Shown here: positions 25,428-33,013 of the stretch, one piece after another
Layout of the letters: each line of letters begins with the position of its first letter
Position numbering within the stretch: the first letter of the stretch is position 1
DNA from: Candidatus Moranbacteria bacterium GW2011_GWC2_37_8
Lineage (GTDB): Bacteria; Patescibacteriota; Minisyncoccia; Moranbacterales; GWC2-37-73
Reading direction: 5' to 3'
Assembly (NCBI GenBank): GCA_000992165.1
Contig: LBTS01000015.1
Span: forward strand, 1 to 33,013
DNA: 33,013 nucleotides
Notes under the pieces: model-generated
What the model was told of the DNA's origin: nothing
What the model saw: only the letters and a program-made list of their open reading frames with translations
Database searches by the model: none
Made by a program: the position numbers and the translations under genes

Positions 25428-26837
25428 TTATTTCAGCTTCTTGACCGCATCTTTGAATTTATCGCCTCTATCGAATTCATTTGCAAAAAGTCCAAAGCTT
25501 GCTGCTCCAGGCGAAAGCAAAACAACGTCATCTTTCTGAGCAAGCTTCCTAGCACTGACAACAGCCGCTTCCATGGAATCCACTATTTCAATTTTTTCAA
25601 CAAATTCTTCGTCGGAACATTTCTTAATCTTGGTCAATAATTTTTCAGTAGCGTCCCCTTTCAATAGAATAAGGCTTTTTGTCTTTTCGCAAATCTCTTT
25701 TGCAAAATCAGTAAAATCAAGATTTTTATCAGTTCCACCTGCAATGAGAATAATTGATTTCTCAAAAGCGCTCAGCGCAGAAATTGCAGCATCTGGAATT
25801 GTTGCAGCCGTGTCATTGTAATATTTCACTCCAGCAAGTTCGCGCACAAATTCTAAACGATGAGCCACACCTTTTAATTGAGGCAAAACTTTTTTGATTT
25901 CACTTGCGGTTAATCCCCAAGCAAAAACTGCCCCAATGGCTGCCATGATATTTGAAAGATTATGAGTGCCAGGAATCGTGATGTCTTTTAGCGCGATAAG
26001 CTTTTTCACATCAATACCATTATTGAGATAGATTGAGCCGTCATCAATAAAAACTGCTCTGCTTTTTTTAAGCTCACTGTAAGAAAATTTAAGAACTTGT
26101 CCGCGAGCTTCTTTCACGCTTTCACGAAGCATTTCATCGTCGCCATTTATCACAACCCAGTCCTTTGGTTTCTGATTGGCAAAAATATATTTCTTGTCTT
26201 GAAAATACTTTTCCATGGTGCCATAGTAATTCAAATGATCAGGCATGATATTTTTGAAGACTGCAATATGTGGACTTATTTTTGAGCGACCCAAGGCAGA
26301 AAGTCTCCACGAAGAAAGTTCAAAAACAGGAATAGAATCTTTTTTAAGAAGTGCCAGTTTATCCAAAACAGAAACTTGAGAAATACCAATCTTGATAGGA
26401 TTTTTTCCAGCTGCTTTTAATATTTCATATATCAAAGATGCGGTTGTTGTTTTGCCCTTCGTTCCAGTTACTCCGATTATTTGATTTTTGCAAAGCTTAA
26501 AGAAAATACTGGAATCCATTTCAACTGGAACCTTATTTTCCAGCGCAAACTTGATATGCTTATCATTCCACTGCGCTGCCGGATTTTTGATGACCATATC
26601 GACTTTTGAAAAATCTTCCATGCGATGTTGTCCAAGCACGTATTGAACATTTTTTAAGCCCTTCAATTTTTCCAAAGACGCACTCAATTGATCTTTTGAC
26701 CTGAGGTCTGTTGCGATGACTTTTGCTCCGTGCATGGCTAAAAACTTCACAGTGGCAACGCCGCCGCCATGAAGACCAATTCCCATAACTGTAATTTTTT
26801 TATTCTTGAAGAAAGATATATCCATTTCAAATGGCAA
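25428..26837 (-). CDS. murD: UDP-N-acetylmuramoylalanine--D-glutamate ligase (true start may be MDISFF, 26825)
   Basis: 'GVTGTKGKTTTASLIYEIL', 'HNLSNIMAAIGA', 'YYNDTAATIPDAAISALSAFEKSIILIAGGTDKNLDF', 'VLLSPGAASFGLFANEFDRGDKF'. Confidence 0.95.
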   Translation of the reverse strand: MPFEMDISFFKNKKITVMGIGLHGGGVATVKFLAMHGAKVIATDLRSKDQLSASLEKLKGLKNVQYVLGQHRMEDFSKVDMVIKNPAAQWNDKHIKFALENKVPVEMDSSIFFKLCKNQIIGVTGTKGKTTTASLIYEILKAAGKNPIKIGISQVSVLDKLALLKKDSIPVFELSSWRLSALGRSKISPHIAVFKNIMPDHLNYYGTMEKYFQDKKYIFANQKPKDWVVINGDDEMLRESVKEARGQVLKFSYSELKKSRAVFIDDGSIYLNNGIDVKKLIALKDITIPGTHNLSNIMAAIGAVFAWGLTASEIKKVLPQLKGVAHRLEFVRELAGVKYYNDTAATIPDAAISALSAFEKSIILIAGGTDKNLDFTDFAKEICEKTKSLILLKGDATEKLLTKIKKCSDEEFVEKIEIVDSMEAAVVSARKLAQKDDVVLLSPGAASFGLFANEFDRGDKFKDAVKKLK

Positions 26838-26838
26838 T

Positions 26839-26912
26839 TAGTAACTGGTAACTAGTGACTAGTAAATAGTGGTGCTAGTTACTGATTACGAGTTACTAGT
26901 TACTATTTGCTG
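26839..26912. repeat. Simple-word array with inverted halves
   Basis: GTAACTGGTAACTAGTGACTAGT... then ...TAGTTACTGATTACGAGTTACTAGTTACT. Confidence 0.85.
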
Positions 26913-26916
26913 ATAT

Positions 26917-28509
26917 TTAGAATTCAAATAATGATGATTTTCTGCGTAGAACTTCCCCAGCCCGCAGGTCACTTATGATACCATTATTCAAAGCTATTTG
27001 TCCATTCACAACGACACAATCAATGCCTTCACTATATTGATATGGATTTTCAACAGTTGCCAAATCTTTCACTTCTTTTGGATTAAAAACAACCACGTCG
27101 GCAAAATTTCCCTTAGCCAAAATTCCTCGTTTTTCAATTTTGAATTTTTCAGCTGGAAGTCCGCTCATTTTCCTGACAGCTTCTTCCCATCCAACGACTC
27201 CGCGAGACCTGACATAATTAGCTAAGACCCTTGGAAAGGAGCCGAAATTTCTAGGATGGACAACTTCTCCCGTTGCCACATGTTCAACATTGTAGCCAGA
27301 ACCATTGGAAGAAATTATTGAAAAAGGATTAATGACTGCCTTGTCTACATTCTTTTCACTCAGCACTTCCATCATCGTAACAACGTGACCATCACTTGCA
27401 ATCAAAACATCAATAATCGCATCCTCCACACTCTTGCCTTGGATTTGAGCGATATCTTCAATGCGCTTATGATTCAATGTTTTGTCCAAAGCTGAAATAG
27501 AAATAGTTATCTTAGAATAATCATATTCATTTTCTTTCATTTCTTTGATTATCTTCTTGCGTGTGTTTGCATCTTTGAGGCGCGTTAGCATCATGGCACG
27601 TCCACCTTCGGTCGCCCAATCAGGAAGCAGAATATATAAAACGCTTCCCGTTGAAGTGTAAGGATACACATCAAAATGAACATCTATCCCACTTGAGCGA
27701 GCGGTTTCAATCAGATTCAATGCCTCTTCCATGAGCGGCCAATTTTTCTTTCCCATAGCTTTAAGATGGGAAATTTGAAGACGCACTCCAGTAGTTTGAG
27801 CAATGCGAATCGCTTCTTCCACGGCGCGAATAAGTTCATGTGATTCTCCGCGAATGTGTGTCGTATAAACACCTCCAAATTTTTTCACAATTTCAGCCAG
27901 TTCAGCAATTTCTCTGGATGATGCCAATTTTGCATGCGTATAAACCAAACCGGTAGAAAAACCAAGAGCGCCGTCTTTCATTGCCTGTGTTAGCATTTTT
28001 TTCATTTGCTTCATTTCTGAAGGACTAATGTCACGAACCTCATCTCCGACCAAGCCGCGACGCAATGTTCCATGTCCAACCAGACTGGCAAAATTAAGCG
28101 ACAGTTTTTTCTTTTCAACCTCCTTCAAAAAATCTCCCATACTTAACCAATTGAAACTGACTTTTTTTATGTCTGTCCATTTCTGAATAGATTTGATGAC
28201 ATCATGATTAGCAAGCGGTGCCAGAGATGTTCCACAATTTCCACCGATAATAGTTGTTACTCCTTGGTAAAGCAGACTTTCCAAATTAGGATCAAGAAAA
28301 ATTCTCCAATAAGTATCAGAATGATCATTAACATCAATAAAGCCAGGTGCAATATATTTTCCAGTAGCGTCTATTTCCGTTTCAGAATGTTCATTATGAA
28401 GATCACCAATTTCAGCAATCTTACCTTCACGAATTCCAATATCGCCGCGATACATTGGTTCGCCTGTTCCATCAAGAATGGTTCCATTTTTTATGATGAT
28501 ATCAAACAT
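26917..28509 (-). CDS. N-acyl-D-amino-acid deacylase/D-aminoacylase-like amidohydrolase
   Basis: 'YIAPGFIDVNDHSDTYW', 'GVTTIIGGNCGTSLAPL', 'THIRGESHELIRAVEEAIRIAQTTGVRLQISHLKAMG'. Confidence 0.9.
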   Translation of the reverse strand: MFDIIIKNGTILDGTGEPMYRGDIGIREGKIAEIGDLHNEHSETEIDATGKYIAPGFIDVNDHSDTYWRIFLDPNLESLLYQGVTTIIGGNCGTSLAPLANHDVIKSIQKWTDIKKVSFNWLSMGDFLKEVEKKKLSLNFASLVGHGTLRRGLVGDEVRDISPSEMKQMKKMLTQAMKDGALGFSTGLVYTHAKLASSREIAELAEIVKKFGGVYTTHIRGESHELIRAVEEAIRIAQTTGVRLQISHLKAMGKKNWPLMEEALNLIETARSSGIDVHFDVYPYTSTGSVLYILLPDWATEGGRAMMLTRLKDANTRKKIIKEMKENEYDYSKITISISALDKTLNHKRIEDIAQIQGKSVEDAIIDVLIASDGHVVTMMEVLSEKNVDKAVINPFSIISSNGSGYNVEHVATGEVVHPRNFGSFPRVLANYVRSRGVVGWEEAVRKMSGLPAEKFKIEKRGILAKGNFADVVVFNPKEVKDLATVENPYQYSEGIDCVVVNGQIALNNGIISDLRAGEVLRRKSSLFEF

Positions 28510-28614
28510 AATTTTTATTTTTAGAAGTTTTTCTATGCTATTATTATATCATTTTTTGAAATGGCCAGCAATAAAAAATGGTCATTGGAAATTGGAAATT
28601 GAGATTTGGAAATT

Positions 28615-28640
28615 AAAAAGGTCAGCTGTTATAGCCGACC
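28615..28640 (-). terminator. Intrinsic terminator after rnc
   Basis: Minus strand GGTCGGCTataacAGCTGACCTTTTT. Confidence 0.7.
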
Positions 28641-28688
28641 AATTATCAAGAAGATCCTAAATTCAGATTCAAACAATAACCGAAGTTT

Positions 28689-29372
28689 CTATATCCAGCC
28701 CTTAACTTCCAACCCCAGACGGGCTGCTTCACGCTGAGCTTCTTGTTTTGAATTTCCATCTCCTTCAGCCACCAATTCATCAGCTAAGAAAACTCCGACA
28801 ATAAAATGTTTATCATGATCGGGTCCCCATTCTTTCATAACTCTGTAAGATGGCGTTACCTTATTATTTTCTTGAGCCTTCTCTTGAAAATAACTCTTAG
28901 GGTCAAGATATAATTTTTTATCAAGAATTTCTTGAAGTTTAATAGCTACATGAGAAAGCACCAGCTTCTTGCTCACTTCATAACCTTGGTCCAGATAGGT
29001 AGCTCCAATAATAGCCTCCAAAGCATTAGCTAATAAATATTGCCTAGCGCGCCCAGTATCCTTGGCTTCTCCTCGACTCATCAGTAAGAATTTTTCAACT
29101 CCAATTTCAGAAGCCACATGAGCCAGCATTTCACCATTAACCAATGCACTTCTCCAACTCGTAAGCTCCCCTTCTGGATTCTTATAATTATTATAGAGAT
29201 ATTCAGTAATTATGAGCTCCAAAACAGCGTCGCCTAAAAATTCCAGTCGCTCATTGTGATTGAGCGCATAGTCGCGATTCTCATTAAGATAAGAACGATG
29301 AGTTACGGCTTGTCGCAAAAGTTCGATATTTTTAAATTTAACACCAATTTTCTTAGCTAAAGATTCTATCAT
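28689..29372 (-). CDS. rnc: Ribonuclease III
   Basis: 'HNERLEFLGDAVLELIITEYLY', 'ANALEAIIGATYLDQGY', C-terminal dsRBD 'GDGNSKQEAQREAARLGLEV'. Confidence 0.96.
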   Translation of the reverse strand: MIESLAKKIGVKFKNIELLRQAVTHRSYLNENRDYALNHNERLEFLGDAVLELIITEYLYNNYKNPEGELTSWRSALVNGEMLAHVASEIGVEKFLLMSRGEAKDTGRARQYLLANALEAIIGATYLDQGYEVSKKLVLSHVAIKLQEILDKKLYLDPKSYFQEKAQENNKVTPSYRVMKEWGPDHDKHFIVGVFLADELVAEGDGNSKQEAQREAARLGLEVKGWI

Positions 29373-29514
29373 AGAAATACAAAATTTCTAATTTCTAATT
29401 ACTAATTCCTAACAAAAACACACGAATCCAAATGCTAAATTTAAAAATCAGGCATTTAAGAATTTGAAATTAATTAGAAATTGGAAATTAGAAATTTGAT
29501 ATTTAAAAAGTTTA

Positions 29515-30021
29515 TTATTCAGGAATATTTGCAATATCATTCAAAACAACCTCGGATTCAACACCTTCCTTATGTTTCTTACTAGTATCGTCTTTCATTG
29601 GCTCACCCATCTCGCGATATATCGTGCCAAGCACACCATTAACAAAACGCGCGCTACTCTCTCCGCCAAATGTCTTAGCAAGCTCGATTGATTCATTGAT
29701 TGCAACTTTCGGAGGAACTTCCCCGTAATTACCATGCATCAATTCGTAAATCCCCAAACGCAAAATATTACGATCAATAATCGTAACTTGATCCAATGGC
29801 CATTCAGGCGCGCACTTTTCGATAAGCGCATCAATGGTTGGGCGATTTTCTAAAGTTCCTTTCACCAAGGCTTCCACGAAACCGAATTCCTCAAGTCCCG
29901 GGGCAAATTCAGTTACATTGCGATCAACAATTTCCTTGATATGTTCATCATGCCTTCCTTGAAAATCCCACTCAAAAAGAGCTTGCATTGCAACTGAGCG
30001 TTGAAGATGTCGATTCGCCAT
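29515..30021 (-). CDS. nusB: Transcription antitermination factor NusB (start trimmed to MANRHLQ)
   Basis: '[17 protein letters not shown]', '[15 protein letters not shown]', '[32 protein letters not shown]'. Confidence 0.93.
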   Translation of the reverse strand: MANRHLQRSVAMQALFEWDFQGRHDEHIKEIVDRNVTEFAPGLEEFGFVEALVKGTLENRPTIDALIEKCAPEWPLDQVTIIDRNILRLGIYELMHGNYGEVPPKVAINESIELAKTFGGESSARFVNGVLGTIYREMGEPMKDDTSKKHKEGVESEVVLNDIANIPE

Positions 30022-30191
30022 GTTTGTCTGCGAGGTACGAGCAGCTACAAACATGAGCGTCCCGCACCAATTCATTCAAAAATTTTTATTTTAAGTCAAG
30101 ATTGAGCCGAAGGCGTTTCCGTGCAGACAACTTAACATTTCACGAATTTCAATTCGGAATTTGGTGCTGGGAATGCCACCACGAAAACTAA

Positions 30192-30380
30192 TTACTTAGC
30201 TTTTTTAACAGTGTTAACAACTTCTACTCCTTTGTAGAATCCACAGTGAGGACAAACACGGTGTGAAAGCTTTTCCTTTCCACATTTTGTGCAAGTCTGA
30301 GTTTTAACAGGGTCGATTTCAAAACGGCCTCTCTTGGCGTCACGTCGTTGTTTAGTGTGTCGTTGCTTTGGTACTGACAT
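30192..30380 (-). CDS. rpmF: 50S ribosomal protein L32
   Basis: 'MSVPKQRHTKQRRDAKRG...CTKCGKEKLSHRVCPHCGFYKGVEVV' with zinc ribbon. Confidence 0.96.
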   Translation of the reverse strand: MSVPKQRHTKQRRDAKRGRFEIDPVKTQTCTKCGKEKLSHRVCPHCGFYKGVEVVNTVKKAK

Positions 30381-30586
30381 AGCATTACATAAAAATAAAG
30401 CGCCTCTCTCTAACTATATCTTGAAAACTAAAGCTAGTTATTCCGATAATTTTAGGGTTTTAATTTTCAATTTCCAATTTTCAATTTCCAATCAATGACC
30501 GAATTTCTAAATTTCAAATGAAAATGCCGCTCTATTTCGAACTTTTTAAATGTTAAAATATCAAGACTATAATATCATGTCTACTG

Positions 30587-31303
30587 TTATTTGGCAAGGG
30601 TTTGGCTCTTTTTTAGGCTTTTTTTGACGGGAGCGAAGCTTTTTCGGTGAATTGGACATGGTCCAAATTCTATGAGTGCCTGCATATGAACCTTAGTCCC
30701 GTAACCTTTATGCTTATCTAAGCCATAATTAGGATATTTTTCATGCATCTGCTCCATTATTCTGTCGCGAGTCACCTTGGCTACTATTGAAGCCGCTGAA
30801 ATGGATTTCACTAATTTATCCCCTCCAATTACAGGATATTGCTCAATGCTCAGATTAGGAATTTCCTTGTTCCCGTCAACCAGAATCAAGAATTTTGAAT
30901 CATGAATTACGGAATTTGGATTTCCATTCTTGATTCGTGATTCTTCATTCATAATTCTCTGCAAATCTTGGATAGCCTTCTTCATTGAAAGAAAGCTGGC
31001 CTCCAAAATGTTTATCCTATCTATTGTCTCATGGTCACAAAGTCCAATTCCGAGATAAAAATGCTCACCGATAAACTCAAAAATTTCCTCTCTTTGTTTT
31101 TCGGAAAGTTTTTTTGAATCGCGAATCAAATCAAACTGCTTTACTTTCTCCGCAGGAATTTCAAAATTAATATCCTTAAACATAGCCGCACAAGCTAAAA
31201 CTGGACCGCAAAGCGGACCCCTCCCCACTTCATCAGTTCCGATGATATGAGTGTATCCTTGCGACGCAAAATCTTTTTCTAAAATAAAGTTGGAAATTTC
31301 CAT
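30587..31303 (-). CDS. rnhB: Ribonuclease HII (start trimmed to MEISNFI) with an internal repeat-derived insert
   Basis: 'IIGTDEVGRGPLCGPVLACAAMF', 'DSKKLSEKQREE', 'ILVDGNKEIPNL', 'GGDKLVKSISAASIVAKVTRDRIM'. Confidence 0.95.
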   Translation of the reverse strand: MEISNFILEKDFASQGYTHIIGTDEVGRGPLCGPVLACAAMFKDINFEIPAEKVKQFDLIRDSKKLSEKQREEIFEFIGEHFYLGIGLCDHETIDRINILEASFLSMKKAIQDLQRIMNEESRIKNGNPNSVIHDSKFLILVDGNKEIPNLSIEQYPVIGGDKLVKSISAASIVAKVTRDRIMEQMHEKYPNYGLDKHKGYGTKVHMQALIEFGPCPIHRKSFAPVKKSLKKSQTLAK

Positions 31304-31359
31304 ATGAAAGTAGTATATCGTATATAGCCTTTTGTATCCAGTACAGTTGTTAAATTTCT

Positions 31360-31388
31360 TTGCACGCAATTGATTTAGGCTCTATAAT
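31360..31388 (+). promoter_or_regulatory. Possible promoter for the 182-aa gene leader
   Basis: TTGCAC, 17-bp spacer, TATAAT. Confidence 0.45.
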
Positions 31389-31589
31389 AAAAGGTATTAT
31401 ACCCCAGGGCAGAGCCCTGGACCCTTTGGGCCCGCGTTGCAGAGCTGCGAGGTACCTGCCTACCGGCAGGCAGGTTAAGCCTTTTGATATCTGCGCTCCC
31501 GCCCGCTTCGATACGCGAAGCGTTTCGGGCAGGCGTTCGGAAATGAAAAATATTAATTTTTCATTTCGCTCACTTCGCTTGATAATAAA
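31387..31589 (+). repeat. About 190-bp structured intergenic element, copy B, upstream of the 182-aa ORF
   Basis: Reverse-complement homologue of 6121-6313 with additional palindromic inserts. Confidence 0.85.
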
Positions 31590-31619
31590 GAATATCAATA
31601 TTTTTATAAATTAAAATCA

Positions 31620-32168
31620 ATGCAAGATTTTTTTCAAAAATTACAAGGCAAACTATGGATCTATTTAGTAAATCTGTTCAATAAGAGCGTAGATTTAAGC
31701 GTCAACACCTGGCAATCACTTGAACCAATGCGGAAAACTCTTTCAGATTACCTTGTGACTGTTTCAAGTTTCTTTAATAATATTTTAGATTTTTGTCTTG
31801 CTGCCCTAGTACACATAGGAAGCTACATTGAAAAATTAAGCAGTCTCGCAGGTAATGAATATGCCACCGCAAAACCTATTGTTATCAATTGGTCTGAAAA
31901 GAATAAACTTGCAGCTGCAGCTGCAACATTACTAGTACTATTGATTTTATTTTTTTGGTTCTGGATGATTAGACATGCCAAGAAAAATGAAATAGTATGG
32001 AAAAAAACTTGGATTTTCATCATGATATCATTAGGACCAATTGGAGCAATTATTTATTTTTTTCTTCGTAAATTAAGAGTTGAAAAAAAACAGAACGAAC
32101 ATGATAGGGTTATGATGAGCTTTTTCACTCCAATGCATAAGAATGAAGATGAGGTAAAATCTGAATAG
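31620..32168 (+). CDS. Membrane protein with two C-terminal TM segments, the second resembling a PLDc_N-type segment
   Basis: 182-aa ORF; 'LAAAAATLLVLLILFFWFWMI' and 'WIFIMISLGPIGAIIYFFLRKLR'. Confidence 0.7.
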   Translation: MQDFFQKLQGKLWIYLVNLFNKSVDLSVNTWQSLEPMRKTLSDYLVTVSSFFNNILDFCLAALVHIGSYIEKLSSLAGNEYATAKPIVINWSEKNKLAAAAATLLVLLILFFWFWMIRHAKKNEIVWKKTWIFIMISLGPIGAIIYFFLRKLRVEKKQNEHDRVMMSFFTPMHKNEDEVKSE

Positions 32169-32216
32169 CAAATATCGGTATTTTCATTTTTCGAAAAACT
32201 GTGCTAGTATAGAATC

Positions 32217-32337
32217 ACTAAAATATCTTGCAAAACCCAATGGCTAGTCCCTGGGAGATGAAGATTAATATACATATGACACAAAAAATATCTCCATTAT
32301 TCAACGTGACCCTATTTTAACGATAGTGGTTTTTATT
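32217..32337 (+). ncRNA. Candidate small RNA or leader upstream of dnaE
   Basis: Extended -10-like TGCTAGTAT (32202-32210) upstream; CACTA (32216-32220) can pair with TAGTG (32324-32328) followed by GTTTTTATTT; inner GGAGAT...ATCTCC. Confidence 0.4.
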
Positions 32338-32486
32338 TACCTTGAATTTCTAATTTTGAATTTTGAATTTTGAATTTTGAATAAAATCTCAATGACTAAA
32401 TGTTTAAAACATTAGGTCATTAAAAATTCATTCGAAATTCGAAATTAGAAATTCAAAATTAAATCAATTATTTTATTTTGAATTAA

Positions 32487-33013
32487 ATGCAAACACCAAA
32501 ATATACCCACCTCCATGTCCACTCCCATTATTCCCTGCTTGATGGTCTCGGCAAAGTCGATGACCTAATTGATCGCGCACTGGAATTAGGAATGGATTCT
32601 ATAGCTCTGACTGATCATGGAGTGATGTATGGAGCAGTGGAACTTTTCATCAAAGCCAAAGAAAAAGGAATCAAAGCTATCATAGGTTGTGAGATGTATA
32701 TCACGCCTAATGATCTTCACTCCAAAAATCCAATAGCCGAAGATAGAAAAAGACATCATCTTATCCTACTTGTTAAAGATGAGGAAGGCTATCACAATTT
32801 AATGAAACTTGTTTCCATTGCTCATCTGGAAGGTTTTTATTATAAACCTCGCATCGACCGCAAGGTCTTGAGGCAATATTCCAAAGGACTAATCGGCCTT
32901 TCAGCTTGCGTAGAAGGAGAAATCCCAGCTCAAATCGTCATGGGAAATTATGACAAAGCAAAAGAATTAGCACTGGAATACAAAGATATTTTCGATGAAG
33001 GAGGATTTTTTCT
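32487..33013 (+). CDS. dnaE: DNA polymerase III alpha subunit, PHP domain N-terminus (truncated by window end; absent from the ORF track)
   Basis: Own translation: MQTPKYTHLHVHSHYSLLDGLGKVDDLIDRALELGMDSIALTDHGVMYGAVELFIKAKEKGIKAIIGCEMYI... continues open to the edge. Confidence 0.95.
   Translation, partial: MQTPKYTHLHVHSHYSLLDGLGKVDDLIDRALELGMDSIALTDHGVMYGAVELFIKAKEKGIKAIIGCEMYITPNDLHSKNPIAEDRKRHHLILLVKDEEGYHNLMKLVSIAHLEGFYYKPRIDRKVLRQYSKGLIGLSACVEGEIPAQIVMGNYDKAKELALEYKDIFDEGGFF

Noticed and set aside
31350-31614. 82-aa (-) and 84-aa (+) ORFs
   Set aside because: They lie within the ~190-bp repeat element B; translation reflects the palindrome (LPTGRQV/LPVGRY).
1-33013. Alternative genetic code (UGA recoded as in Gracilibacteria/SR1)
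   Set aside because: Housekeeping ORFs terminate at expected lengths with standard stops, including TGA used as stop in the ATGA overlap of the two GT4 genes.

Overview
The window looks like a chromosomal segment of a Patescibacteria/CPR-type bacterium (inferred from gene content and A+T-rich intergenic style; no taxonomic search was possible). Most coding content is ordinary: FtsQ-like, HolB/delta', two GT4 glycosyltransferases, MreB, NUDIX, MurA, CAP-domain protein, MurD, D-aminoacylase-like amidohydrolase, RNase III, NusB, L32, RNase HII and the 5' part of DnaE, plus two GT39/PMT-like membrane glycosyltransferases. A less ordinary block is the minus-strand cluster 3620-11805: coiled-coil protein, 930-aa membrane coiled-coil protein, two small proteins, and a VirD4/HerA-like ATPase. 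It lies next to a 920-aa protein that appears to combine a degenerate PP2C-like domain, a coiled coil, a TM segment and an extracytoplasmic repeat domain. The strongest unexplained signal is a ~350-nt orphan non-coding RNA candidate at about 3111-3466. It has a consensus-like promoter, a perfect 12-bp helix joining its 5' and 3' ends, a terminal U-tract, and an exact copy of the 16S rRNA 790-loop sequence GGATTAGATACCC in a hairpin. The intergenic DNA also holds several dispersed repeat families: a ~190-bp structured element twice upstream of start codons, a ~22-bp GC-rich palindrome nested at different positions in other repeats, a structured ~75-nt repeat, and simple-word arrays. Some word arrays lie in frame inside glycosyltransferase and RNase HII genes. 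No tRNA, complete rRNA, CRISPR array or transposase was recognised.
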